Shown here: piece by piece, positions 7,204-13,403 of the stretch
Numbering within the stretch: the stretch's first letter is position 1
Layout of the letters: every line of letters begins with the position of its first letter
Source: Spirochaetota bacterium
GTDB lineage: Bacteria > Spirochaetota > Spirochaetia > Treponematales > Breznakiellaceae
Length of the DNA stretch: 17,892 bases
NCBI GenBank assembly: GCA_023406985.1
Contig: JAEXTK010000272.1
Coordinates: 1-17,892 of the forward strand
Reading direction: 5' to 3'
The notes under the pieces: generated by a model
The model's database searches: none
What the model was told of the DNA's origin: nothing
Seen by the model: the letters and a program-made list of their open reading frames with translations, nothing else
Made by a program: the position numbers and the translations under genes

Positions 7204-8379
7204 CTATTTCAGGATCGCCCTCATCGCCGGAATCCGGCGCACCAGGGCGGAGAAGACAAGCGAGGCCGCGAAGGCGAGAGGAGCGACGACGACGTGCTTC
7301 GCGAGCAGCGGGGCGTGCCAATCCCGGAAACCGAGCGAAACGAGGATCAGGATGGGAGCGTGGAACATGTAGACGCCGAAGGCGTTCGCCGCCAGGAAGC
7401 GGGTCGCGGCGTTTTCCCGGTTCAGGTACTTCTTGAAGAAGGCGGTGAGGCCAAGCGAGAAACCGAGAGCCACGAAGGCCTCCCAGAACGCATAGGTGAA
7501 ACTCTGCCAGGTGAGGCCGCCCTCGAAGAGCATCTTCCCTTCCAATACTCCGCCCAAGACCATGAGGACGGCCCAGAGCGGGATGCCGACGACGAGCACC
7601 GCGACGAACCAGCGCAGCCCGCCGCGATCTATGAGGGCATCGAACCAGCCGCCTTCCCCCGCGAGGATGCCGAGGATGAAGAGCGCGACGTACGAGGCGA
7701 AGAAGGAGAACTGGAGGTTGAGCACGCTCGATCCGATCGGGAAGAAGAGGCGGATGGAGAACGCCGCGAGTCCGGTGGCCAAGATCGCGAGGATGATGGA
7801 CCGCGCGGAGGGCGGGGCGGACGCCTCTCCGGCCGGCCGGGTCTTGAGGGGCCGGACGAGCCGGACGAACGCGTACGCCAGGCAGAAGAGGATGAGGGCT
7901 TCGGCGAACCAGAGCGGGCCGGTGGCGCCGATCCAGCGGAACGTGGAGAGGTAACCCCAATACGCCTGGAGCGGACCGTACGCGGACTGTACGTCGTCGT
8001 AGTTCATGATGAAGTAACCGATGAAGGGCTCCACCACGAGCATATAGAGGAGAAGCGGGATGCCGAGGCGGAAGAGCCGCTCTCGTATGAAGGCTCCCGT
8101 TCCGCGCTTCGCGAGCGAGCGGGCGGCGAAGACCGCCGCGGTGAAGAACAGGAGTCCCATGAACCAGGCTTGGGTGAAGGACCCGTAGAGCCCGAACAGG
8201 AACATCGAAAGGGCGTCCAGGGAGCCCGAGCGACCCTCCTTATAGTACCAGCCGCCCATGCCGCTGTAGGTCACGTTGGAATGCATGACCACCACGAGGA
8301 AGATCACCCACGAGCGCAGATTGTCGAGGCAGGCGAGCCGCGGAGCGCCCCTCTTTTCCGACGTAAGTTCCGTTGCCAT
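7204..8379 (-). CDS. Membrane acyltransferase family 3 protein
   Basis: A 391-residue multi-pass protein with about ten hydrophobic segments. The N-terminus has the acyltransferase-3 pattern CLDNLRSWVIFLVVVMHSN (residues 17-35), with H33 the expected catalytic histidine. The middle includes GPLWFAEALILFCLAYAF, typical of the family. Family knowledge: these enzymes move acyl groups onto sugars of glycans or lipids at the membrane, and the MHSN variant resembles the OpgC-like branch that decorates glucans. The exact substrate is unknown. I set the start at the ATG at 8379 because GGAGG lies 7 nt upstream; a longer start at 8418 would place that ribosome site inside the gene. Upstream lies the LuxR-type regulator on the same strand. 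Confidence 0.82.
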   Translation of the reverse strand: MATELTSEKRGAPRLACLDNLRSWVIFLVVVMHSNVTYSGMGGWYYKEGRSGSLDALSMFLFGLYGSFTQAWFMGLLFFTAAVFAARSLAKRGTGAFIRERLFRLGIPLLLYMLVVEPFIGYFIMNYDDVQSAYGPLQAYWGYLSTFRWIGATGPLWFAEALILFCLAYAFVRLVRPLKTRPAGEASAPPSARSIILAILATGLAAFSIRLFFPIGSSVLNLQFSFFASYVALFILGILAGEGGWFDALIDRGGLRWFVAVLVVGIPLWAVLMVLGGVLEGKMLFEGGLTWQSFTYAFWEAFVALGFSLGLTAFFKKYLNRENAATRFLAANAFGVYMFHAPILILVSLGFRDWHAPLLAKHVVVAPLAFAASLVFSALVRRIPAMRAILK

Positions 8380-8431
8380 TCGAACACCTCCGATATGAAT
8401 CGTTTCGATGTCCAGCATGGCGCGGAAACGA

Positions 8432-8450
8432 GCGGAGCGCAGTCCTCCGC
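8432..8450. other. Small hairpin in acyltransferase leader
   Basis: GCGGAG (8432-8437) and CTCCGC (8445-8450) pair around a 7-nt loop, 50-70 nt before the acyltransferase ATG. It is followed on the plus strand by three TTCCCG units starting at 8453, 8464 and 8470. Possible leader structure, or chance in GC-rich DNA. Confidence 0.25.
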
Positions 8451-8480
8451 GCTTCCCGTTCGATTCCCGTTCCCGTAGGA

Positions 8481-8504
8481 CCTAGGAAGGAGTCTATTCC
8501 TAGG
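8481..8504. promoter_or_regulatory. Palindromic site between LuxR-type gene and acyltransferase
   Basis: CCTAGGAA (8481-8488) and TTCCTAGG (8497-8504) are perfect inverted copies around an 8-nt spacer. The right copy is part of a full 10-bp palindrome, TTCCTAGGAA (8497-8506), and the left one (GACCTAGGAA) matches it in 8 of 10 bases; the two centres are 18 bp apart. It lies 10 nt after the LuxR-type stop and about 100 nt before the acyltransferase start. No T-run follows, so an operator is more likely than a terminator. Inference: a possible target of the neighbouring regulator. Confidence 0.4.
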
Positions 8505-8514
8505 AACGCCTTCC

Positions 8515-9420
8515 CTACTCCTGGCGAGTCGTTTTCTTGAGGAGTTCGAAGCGGCTCTCCACGTCGGCTTTACGGAAGATACTCGTGACGTGGTTCTTCA
8601 CGGTGTGGGGGGAGATGAAGAGCTTTTCCGCGATGTCGTCGTTCGAGAGGCCGTCGATGAGGAGGGGGACAATCTCCCGTTCCCGTTCGGTGAAGCCGAA
8701 ATCTTGGATGGGGCGCGCCGGCTTTTTCGCGTAATCGGGATGGAGCAGGGCTTTCAGGCAGAAACCGACTGCGGAAATATTCAGCAGGATGAAGAAGACC
8801 GGCGAGAACGGGAAGTCGGGGCCCCCGAGGATATGGCCGAAACCGAATACGTCATTCATTACGGAGACGACGCCGATGGCCATGAAAACGACGAAGATCA
8901 CCGGGAGGGCGCGACGATAGATATCGGGCAGACGCCGACGGCGCGCGACGAGGAGAGCGGTCGCGTACGCTTGGCCGATCGTACCGTACACCGTGGACGC
9001 GAGGTACCCGCGCCGTACGTCCACCGCGTATCCGGAGACGAGGAAAATGGGCAGCGAGATCACCAGGAAGAAGAAGAGGACGGTGTAGGCCCAAAACGCG
9101 GTCCGATGGATCGAGGATATCGGTTTCTCGGTCGCTTCGAAGATGAAGCGGAGCGTATACGCGCTCGTCATGATGGTCGCGAGGTAGACCTCGTTCATGA
9201 GCACGAAGGAAACGCGGGCGTCGTGGAGACCGAAGAAGTTCTCCAGGATGAAGGAGGTCGCGTTTCCGACCAGGATGAAACACAGCCCCAAAAGGGCGAA
9301 CGCCAGAGTCCGCACCGTGCGCTCGCCCGTCTTCACGTACGTGAGCCAAAGCAGGAGGAAGGCCGTCGGGCCCGTGAGGAGGGCCGTCGCGAGTACGACG
9401 AGGATCACGAGGGGCGACAT
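8515..9420 (-). CDS. Membrane-anchored LuxR-type transcriptional regulator
   Basis: A 301-residue protein. Residues 1-225 hold about seven hydrophobic segments (near 3-27, 36-52, 70-92, 108-130, 141-159, 170-188 and 205-224) with short loops and no recognisable sensor domain. A short linker leads to a LuxR/GerE helix-turn-helix at 242-298. The diagnostic pieces are FTEREREIVPLLIDGLSNDD then IAEKLFISPHTVKNHVTSIF (to 282), followed by RKADVESRFEL. Inference: it senses a membrane or small-molecule signal and binds DNA while anchored in the membrane. The acyltransferase lies downstream on the same strand with a palindrome in the gap. It has no Shine-Dalgarno, but a TAGAAT box ends exactly 6 nt before the ATG. 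Confidence 0.85.
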   Translation of the reverse strand: MSPLVILVVLATALLTGPTAFLLLWLTYVKTGERTVRTLAFALLGLCFILVGNATSFILENFFGLHDARVSFVLMNEVYLATIMTSAYTLRFIFEATEKPISSIHRTAFWAYTVLFFFLVISLPIFLVSGYAVDVRRGYLASTVYGTIGQAYATALLVARRRRLPDIYRRALPVIFVVFMAIGVVSVMNDVFGFGHILGGPDFPFSPVFFILLNISAVGFCLKALLHPDYAKKPARPIQDFGFTEREREIVPLLIDGLSNDDIAEKLFISPHTVKNHVTSIFRKADVESRFELLKKTTRQE

Positions 9421-9426
9421 GCCCCC

Positions 9427-9456
9427 ATTCTACGGTGGGTCCGCGCGAACGGTCTA
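9427..9456 (-). promoter_or_regulatory. Putative leaderless promoter of the LuxR-type gene
   Basis: Minus strand TAGACC (9456-9451), an 18-nt spacer and TAGAAT (9432-9427), then exactly 6 nt to the ATG at 9420. It lies in the 46-nt gap after the Dabb gene, so the regulator can be transcribed on its own. Confidence 0.48.
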
Positions 9457-9466
9457 GATCGCGTCG

Positions 9467-9796
9467 TTAAAGCACGATGTCCGCCGCGAAATCCACCACG
9501 CAGACCTCATCGAGGTGCGGGTCCACGAAATCGCGTACGAAGGCCTGGTGCTCGGGGTGGGGGAGGTACGCGTCCCGACCTTCGGGACCGGTGAAGGTGA
9601 CGATGAAACAGTGGGTGAAGCCGCGGTTCAAGTTCTCGGGACTCGAATTGCGGCCCCACTCGAACCCGGTGACGAACGGCAACTTCTTGACGAATTCGCC
9701 GAAAGCCCGCTCGATGCCCGCGATCATTCGTTCGGAGGTTTCCGGACGGAACTTGAACAGGACGACGTGCCGGTACGGCTTAGGGTTCGGATTCAT
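9467..9796 (-). CDS. Dabb (stress-responsive A/B barrel) family protein
   Basis: A 109-residue protein, the usual single-domain length. It shows the Dabb pattern: HVVLFKFRPETSERM near the start, LPFVTGFEWGRNSSPE in the middle, then HCFIVTFTGPEGRDAYLPHP and a closing VVDF. Family knowledge: Dabb proteins form dimeric alpha+beta barrels; a few are enzymes or stress-induced, most have no known reaction, and I cannot assign one here. The start is supported by GGAGA a few bases before the ATG. It diverges from lacI, and its likely promoter overlaps the 31-bp palindrome, so it may be regulated with the LacI-dehydrogenase unit. Confidence 0.87.
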   Translation of the reverse strand: MNPNPKPYRHVVLFKFRPETSERMIAGIERAFGEFVKKLPFVTGFEWGRNSSPENLNRGFTHCFIVTFTGPEGRDAYLPHPEHQAFVRDFVDPHLDEVCVVDFAADIVL

Positions 9797-9812
9797 GGCT
9801 TCTCCTTCGCGC

Positions 9813-9841
9813 TTGCCTCTCTCGGTTTCTCATGGTACAGT
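9813..9841 (+). promoter_or_regulatory. Putative promoter of the lacI-type gene
   Basis: TTGCCT (9813-9818), a 17-nt spacer and TACAGT (9836-9841), with TGG just before the -10, which makes it an extended -10. The start would be near 9848, inside the palindrome at 9841-9871, so a bound repressor would block it. This predicts autoregulation. Confidence 0.5.
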
Positions 9842-9860
9842 ACGTAAGCGCTTTAGTAAA
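9832..9860 (-). promoter_or_regulatory. Putative promoter of the Dabb gene
   Basis: Minus strand TTTACT (9860-9855), a 17-nt spacer and TACCAT (9837-9832), each matching consensus at 4 of 6 bases. The -35 and spacer lie within the LacI-type palindrome. Weak motif match. Confidence 0.3.
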
Positions 9861-9871
9861 GCGCTTACGTA
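9841..9871. promoter_or_regulatory. 31-bp perfect palindrome, double LacI-type operator
   Basis: TACGTAAGCGCTTTA (9841-9855), a central G, then its exact inverse complement (9857-9871). Each arm contains AAGCGCTT, the core of LacI/GalR-family operators, at 9846-9853 and 9859-9866; the two cores are 13 bp apart. It overlaps the predicted start point of lacI and the -35 of Dabb and abuts the lacI ribosome site AAAGGAG (9871-9877). Most likely bound by the adjacent LacI-type protein. Confidence 0.85.
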
Positions 9872-9881
9872 AAGGAGCGAC

Positions 9882-10901
9882 ATGCGATCGACGATAGCCG
9901 ACATCGCCCGAGAAGCCGGCGTTTCCCTGGCCACCGTGTCCCGCGTGCTCAACGACAAGGCCGAGGGCGTGGGGGCGGAGACGCGGTCGCGCATCAAAGA
10001 CATCATGGAACGGCTCGAGTACGAGCCGAGCAGCGTCGCCCGGGGGCTCGCGACCGGAAAGTCCCGGACGGTCGGCCTCGTGGTGCCCGACATCGCCGAT
10101 CCCTTCTATCCCCTCCTCATCAAGGGGGCGGAAGACGAGCTCCGTCGCCGAGGCTACGGGCTCTTCCTTTGCGATTCCGACCTGGACATCGACAAGGAGA
10201 AGGAGCACGTCCGCATCCTCCTGGAGAAGAGCGTCGACGGCGTCATCCTGGATTCCACGCTCTCCGACTGCGACTGCCAGCTCGACCTCCTGGAAAAGCG
10301 GGGCGTGCCCTACGTCCTCCTCGATCGATCCATAGAGAGCCGCGCTTCCGCCGCGGGAGTCTACGCCGACAACCAAGGCGGCGCGCGGCGCGCCGTATCC
10401 TACCTCCGGGAGGGGGGCTCCCGGCGCCTGCTCTTCATCGACGGACCCGCCGGCCTCGCGCTTTCGAAGCTGCGCCGCGCCGGCGTGGAGGACGCGCTCG
10501 GGGAAGGGGGCGCGTTGGCGACCGCCCTCTTGGAGGCGCGCGGCGACTATACCATCGCGAGCGGGGAGCGCGCCGTGGACGGGGCGCTCGATGCCGCGGG
10601 CGGCGCCTTGCCCTTCGACGCGATCTTCGCCTCCAACGACCGCATGGCGATCGGCGCCCTCCGCGCGCTCAAGCGTCGCGGCGTGCGGGTGCCGGAGGAA
10701 GTCGAAGTGATCGGCTTCGACGACATCGAACTGGCCGCCTTGGTGGATCCGCCGCTCACGACGGTATCCCAACCCGCGGCCGAGATGGGGAGGCGGAGCG
10801 CCGCGCAGCTCTTGCTCCTCGTCGAGGGAAAACCGCCGACCGAGCGGATCGTCACCTTGGAACCGAAGCTCGTGGTCCGCGGGACCACGCGAAAGAGATA
10901 G
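9882..10901 (+). CDS. LacI-family transcriptional regulator
   Basis: A 339-residue protein, the usual family length. The N-terminal helix-turn-helix is TIADIAREAGVSLATVSRVL (residues 4-23), followed by the hinge helix PSSVARGLATGKS (49-61) with L56 as the expected minor-groove lever. A periplasmic-binding-protein-like core starts at RTVGLVVPDIADPFYPLL and includes DAIFASNDRMAIGALRAL and the closing VIGFDDIELAALVDPPLTTV. The ATG at 9882 has AAAGGAG 4 nt upstream. It is 13 nt ahead of the alcohol dehydrogenase gene and probably co-transcribed with it. Inference: a repressor answering to a sugar or a related metabolite, acting on the palindrome at 9841-9871. The ligand cannot be read from sequence. 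Confidence 0.95.
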   Translation: MRSTIADIAREAGVSLATVSRVLNDKAEGVGAETRSRIKDIMERLEYEPSSVARGLATGKSRTVGLVVPDIADPFYPLLIKGAEDELRRRGYGLFLCDSDLDIDKEKEHVRILLEKSVDGVILDSTLSDCDCQLDLLEKRGVPYVLLDRSIESRASAAGVYADNQGGARRAVSYLREGGSRRLLFIDGPAGLALSKLRRAGVEDALGEGGALATALLEARGDYTIASGERAVDGALDAAGGALPFDAIFASNDRMAIGALRALKRRGVRVPEEVEVIGFDDIELAALVDPPLTTVSQPAAEMGRRSAAQLLLLVEGKPPTERIVTLEPKLVVRGTTRKR

Positions 10902-10914
10902 AACGGAGGAAATC

Positions 10915-12084
10915 ATGGACAATTTCGATTTTCGCAATCCGACCAAGATCGTTTTCGGCAAGGGCACCGAGTCCCGCGCGGGAGCGGAGACGGCGGCGTA
11001 TTCCAAGAAGATCCTGCTCCATTTCGGCGGCGGCAGCATCAAAGCCTCCGGGCTCTACGACCGGGTGACGGCCTCGCTTAAGGCGGCCGGCGTGGAGTGG
11101 GTGGAGCTCGGCGGCGTGAAGCCCAACCCGCGGCTAAGCTTGGTCCACGAGGGCGTGAAGCTCTGCAAGGAGAAGAAGCTCGGCTTCATCCTCGCCGTCG
11201 GCGGCGGCAGCGTCATCGATTCGGCCAAGGCCATCGCGATGGGCGCCGTCATCGACGGGGACGTGTGGGAATTCTACCTCGGGAAGGGCGAGCCGAAAGA
11301 CGCGCTGCCCATCGGCACGGTGCTCACCATCCCCGCAGCGGGCAGCGAGTCCAGCACGGGCACGGTCATCACGAAGGAGGAGGGCCTCCTCAAGCGCGCG
11401 GTCAACTCCGAGCTCCTTTATCCCCGCTTCTCCATCCTGAATCCCGAGCTAGCCTTCACCCTGCCGAAAAACCAGGTTGCCGCGGGCGCGGCGGACATCA
11501 TGGCCCACCTCATGGAACGGTACTTCACGATGGTGAAGAACGTGGACTTCACCGATCGCCTCCTAGAGGCGACCATGAAGACCATCGCCCAAAAGGCCCT
11601 CCAGGTCCTGGAGAATCCGAAGAACTACGACGTCTGGGCCGAGTTCATGTGGGCGGGCACCATCGCCCACAACAACCTGCTCAACACCGGCCGCGTCGGG
11701 GACTGGGCCTCCCACGACATCGAGCACGAGCTCTCCGGCATCTACGACGTGACGCACGGCGCGGGCCTCGCGGTCGTCTTCCCCGCCTGGATGAAGCACG
11801 TCATGAAGGCTGACCTCACTCGCTTCGTCCAATGGGCGGTGCGCGTCTGGAACGTGGAGATGGACTACCGGAATCCCGAGGCGGTCGCGTTGGAAGGGGT
11901 GCGCCGGCTGGAGAACTTCTACCACGCGATGGGGCTCGGCACGCGCCTCTCCGACCTCGGCATCGGGCAGGACCGCTTGGACGAGATGGCCAAGAAGGCC
12001 ACCGACGGCGACAAGCGCACGGTCGGCAACTTCGTGAAGCTGGACAGCGCGGCGGTCAGGAAGATCTACGAATTGGCGAGCTAG
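10915..12084 (+). CDS. Iron-type (group III) alcohol dehydrogenase, YqhD/BdhA-like
   Basis: A 389-residue NAD(P)-dependent oxidoreductase that interconverts alcohols and aldehydes in the cytosol. The nucleotide-binding motif GGGSVIDSAKAIAMG is at 96-110. The four metal ligands of the YqhD branch can be placed at D194 and H198 (in AGAADIMAHLMERYF), H267 (WASHDIEHELSG) and H281 (THGAGLAVVFPAW). Length and spacing match the butanol dehydrogenase/YqhD group, which reduces a range of aldehydes; the physiological substrate is unknown. GGAGG lies 5 nt before the ATG. It follows the LacI-type gene by 13 nt and ends before a hairpin with a T-run, so the two genes form one short operon. Confidence 0.94.
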   Translation: MDNFDFRNPTKIVFGKGTESRAGAETAAYSKKILLHFGGGSIKASGLYDRVTASLKAAGVEWVELGGVKPNPRLSLVHEGVKLCKEKKLGFILAVGGGSVIDSAKAIAMGAVIDGDVWEFYLGKGEPKDALPIGTVLTIPAAGSESSTGTVITKEEGLLKRAVNSELLYPRFSILNPELAFTLPKNQVAAGAADIMAHLMERYFTMVKNVDFTDRLLEATMKTIAQKALQVLENPKNYDVWAEFMWAGTIAHNNLLNTGRVGDWASHDIEHELSGIYDVTHGAGLAVVFPAWMKHVMKADLTRFVQWAVRVWNVEMDYRNPEAVALEGVRRLENFYHAMGLGTRLSDLGIGQDRLDEMAKKATDGDKRTVGNFVKLDSAAVRKIYELAS

Positions 12085-12125
12085 TCGCCTGCGGCCGCGT
12101 CGGTGCCGCCGGAGCCGCGGTCTTT

Positions 12126-12148
12126 GCCGGCGGGACCGACGCGCCGGC
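12126..12148 (+). terminator. Probable terminator of the lacI-dehydrogenase operon
   Basis: GCCGGCG (12126-12132) and CGCCGGC (12142-12148) form a 7-bp all-GC stem with a 9-nt loop, followed by GTTTT. It starts 41 nt after the dehydrogenase stop. The short T-run makes it a modest intrinsic terminator. Confidence 0.55.
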
Positions 12149-12159
12149 GTTTTCCGTGG

Positions 12160-12189
12160 GCGGCGGGGACGGTGAGCGATCCCCGCCGC
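12160..12189. terminator. Hairpin after the GNAT gene
   Basis: GCGGCGGGGA (12160-12169) and TCCCCGCCGC (12180-12189) make a perfect 10-bp stem with a 10-nt loop. It lies 10 nt after the GNAT gene stop on the minus strand, in the gap between convergent genes. No T-run is present, so it is likely a termination aid or barrier. Confidence 0.42.
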
Positions 12190-12199
12190 GCGCGGACTT

Positions 12200-13339
12200 T
12201 CAGCCGATCGGCGCGCTGAACACCCGATACCGTTTGGACACGCGTGCACCCAGGGTCTCCAGGTCCGCCAGCATGAGGTCGGTGGACTCGGCCACCTGCA
12301 CCAGCTCCGCTTCTTCCACGCCACTTTCCAGGATCGTCTCGGCCAATTCCGCGTACAGGAGGGCGTTGCCGCCCCGCTTCCGGTATTCCTTGAGGATGCC
12401 CATACCGTTCACGAGGATGCGCGGCGGCCGGCGCATGCCGGCCAAGAGGCGCAAGATGACGAGCGGATCGAGCCTGCCGCCCGCCTTCCGTAGGATGGGG
12501 CTCAAGTCGGGGAAGCCGAAGAGGAAGCCGATGACCTTCTCCCCGTCGGCGAGGATCTTGATGAGATCGGGCCGGGCCACGGTCAGGAGGTCCTGCTTGA
12601 CCTGTTCCAGCTCCTCGGGGCTCAGCGGATAGTCTTCCGGGTGGTCGCCGAGGGTGGCGTTGTAGAGGTCGGCGATGCCGTCCGCGCGGCGGAGGATCTC
12701 CCGTTTGCTCCGGAAGCGGAGCACGCGGAGGCCGGACCGCTTGCGTACCAGCTCCGCGGCCCGCGCGACCCGATCGCTCAGCTTGAAGGACGACGTATCG
12801 ATATGGGCCGAGATGAGGTCGTAGTTCTTGCGGAAGCCCAGGGCCGCGTACGTCTCCGCGGCGGCGGGCCGGTTGTAGAGCATCATCGTCATGGGCGGCG
12901 GCGAGTCGAAGCCCTCCACGAGGAGCCCGGTGCCTGAGGTGCCGCCGAAGAGGAAGGGGCCCTCCAAGGCCTTCAGCCCGCGCGCTTTGGCCCAGTCCTT
13001 CGCCGTCGCGGCGAGGCATCCCGCCGCCTCGTCGGTATCGAAGTCGAAGAAGTAGAAGAACGCCTGGTCCGTGCCGTGTTCTTTCCGGTAGGCGGGGATG
13101 TCGAGGACCATGATGCGGCCTACCGCGGAGCCGCCTGCGCGGGCGAGGAAGAACTCCGCCGAGCCCGTCAGGAAGAAGGGATGGCGCCGCTCCAGGATGC
13201 GCCGCATGTCCAGGTCGAACCAAGGCACCCAGTGGGGGTCTCCCGCGTACAAGCGCTTGGGAAACTCGATGAACTCACGGATGAAGCGCGCGCCTTTCTT
13301 CCCGCCCGAAGCGCCGAGGGCGACCACGTCGATGCTCAT
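12200..13339 (-). CDS. Large GNAT-fold acetyltransferase-like protein
   Basis: A 379-residue soluble protein of the YghO-like type. The N-terminal half has FIREFIEFPKRLYAGDPHWV (19-38) and FFLARAGGSAVGRIMVLDIP (63-82), a pattern shared by this family. The C-terminal half has a motif like the GNAT acetyl-CoA loop, GMGILKEYRKRGGNALLYAEL (about 320-340). The reaction and substrate are unknown; such proteins are usually annotated only as GNAT family. The gene stands alone. Its ATG at 13339 has no Shine-Dalgarno but is preceded at exactly 6 nt by an extended -10, TGGTAGAAT. It faces the LacI-dehydrogenase operon tail to tail. Confidence 0.78.
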   Translation of the reverse strand: MSIDVVALGASGGKKGARFIREFIEFPKRLYAGDPHWVPWFDLDMRRILERRHPFFLTGSAEFFLARAGGSAVGRIMVLDIPAYRKEHGTDQAFFYFFDFDTDEAAGCLAATAKDWAKARGLKALEGPFLFGGTSGTGLLVEGFDSPPPMTMMLYNRPAAAETYAALGFRKNYDLISAHIDTSSFKLSDRVARAAELVRKRSGLRVLRFRSKREILRRADGIADLYNATLGDHPEDYPLSPEELEQVKQDLLTVARPDLIKILADGEKVIGFLFGFPDLSPILRKAGGRLDPLVILRLLAGMRRPPRILVNGMGILKEYRKRGGNALLYAELAETILESGVEEAELVQVAESTDLMLADLETLGARVSKRYRVFSAPIG

Positions 13340-13345
13340 GAGCGG

Positions 13346-13354
13346 ATTCTACCA
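13346..13354 (-). promoter_or_regulatory. Extended -10 promoter of the GNAT gene, leaderless type
   Basis: Minus strand TGG-TAGAAT (13354-13346), then exactly 6 nt, then the ATG at 13339. It has the same geometry as the SYLF gene promoter. No good -35 is visible, as is often the case with extended -10 promoters. Confidence 0.5.
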
Positions 13355-13403
13355 GCAAAACGCGCCGCGGGCCAGGAAAACCGTCGCGGCGCGGAATGAC
13401 GGC

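Noticed and set aside
7090..8478. A 462-codon plus-strand frame opposite the acyltransferase
   Set aside because: It is highly acidic low-complexity sequence; the minus strand encodes the real membrane protein with a family motif and a Shine-Dalgarno.
8481..8504. CCTAGG inverted repeat as an intrinsic terminator of the LuxR-type gene
   Set aside because: The stem is AT-containing with no T-run after it, and it contains self-palindromic units; an operator explains it better.
9780..11042. A 420-codon minus-strand frame opposite lacI and the start of the dehydrogenase
   Set aside because: No recognisable domain; both plus-strand genes are unmistakable family members with ribosome sites.
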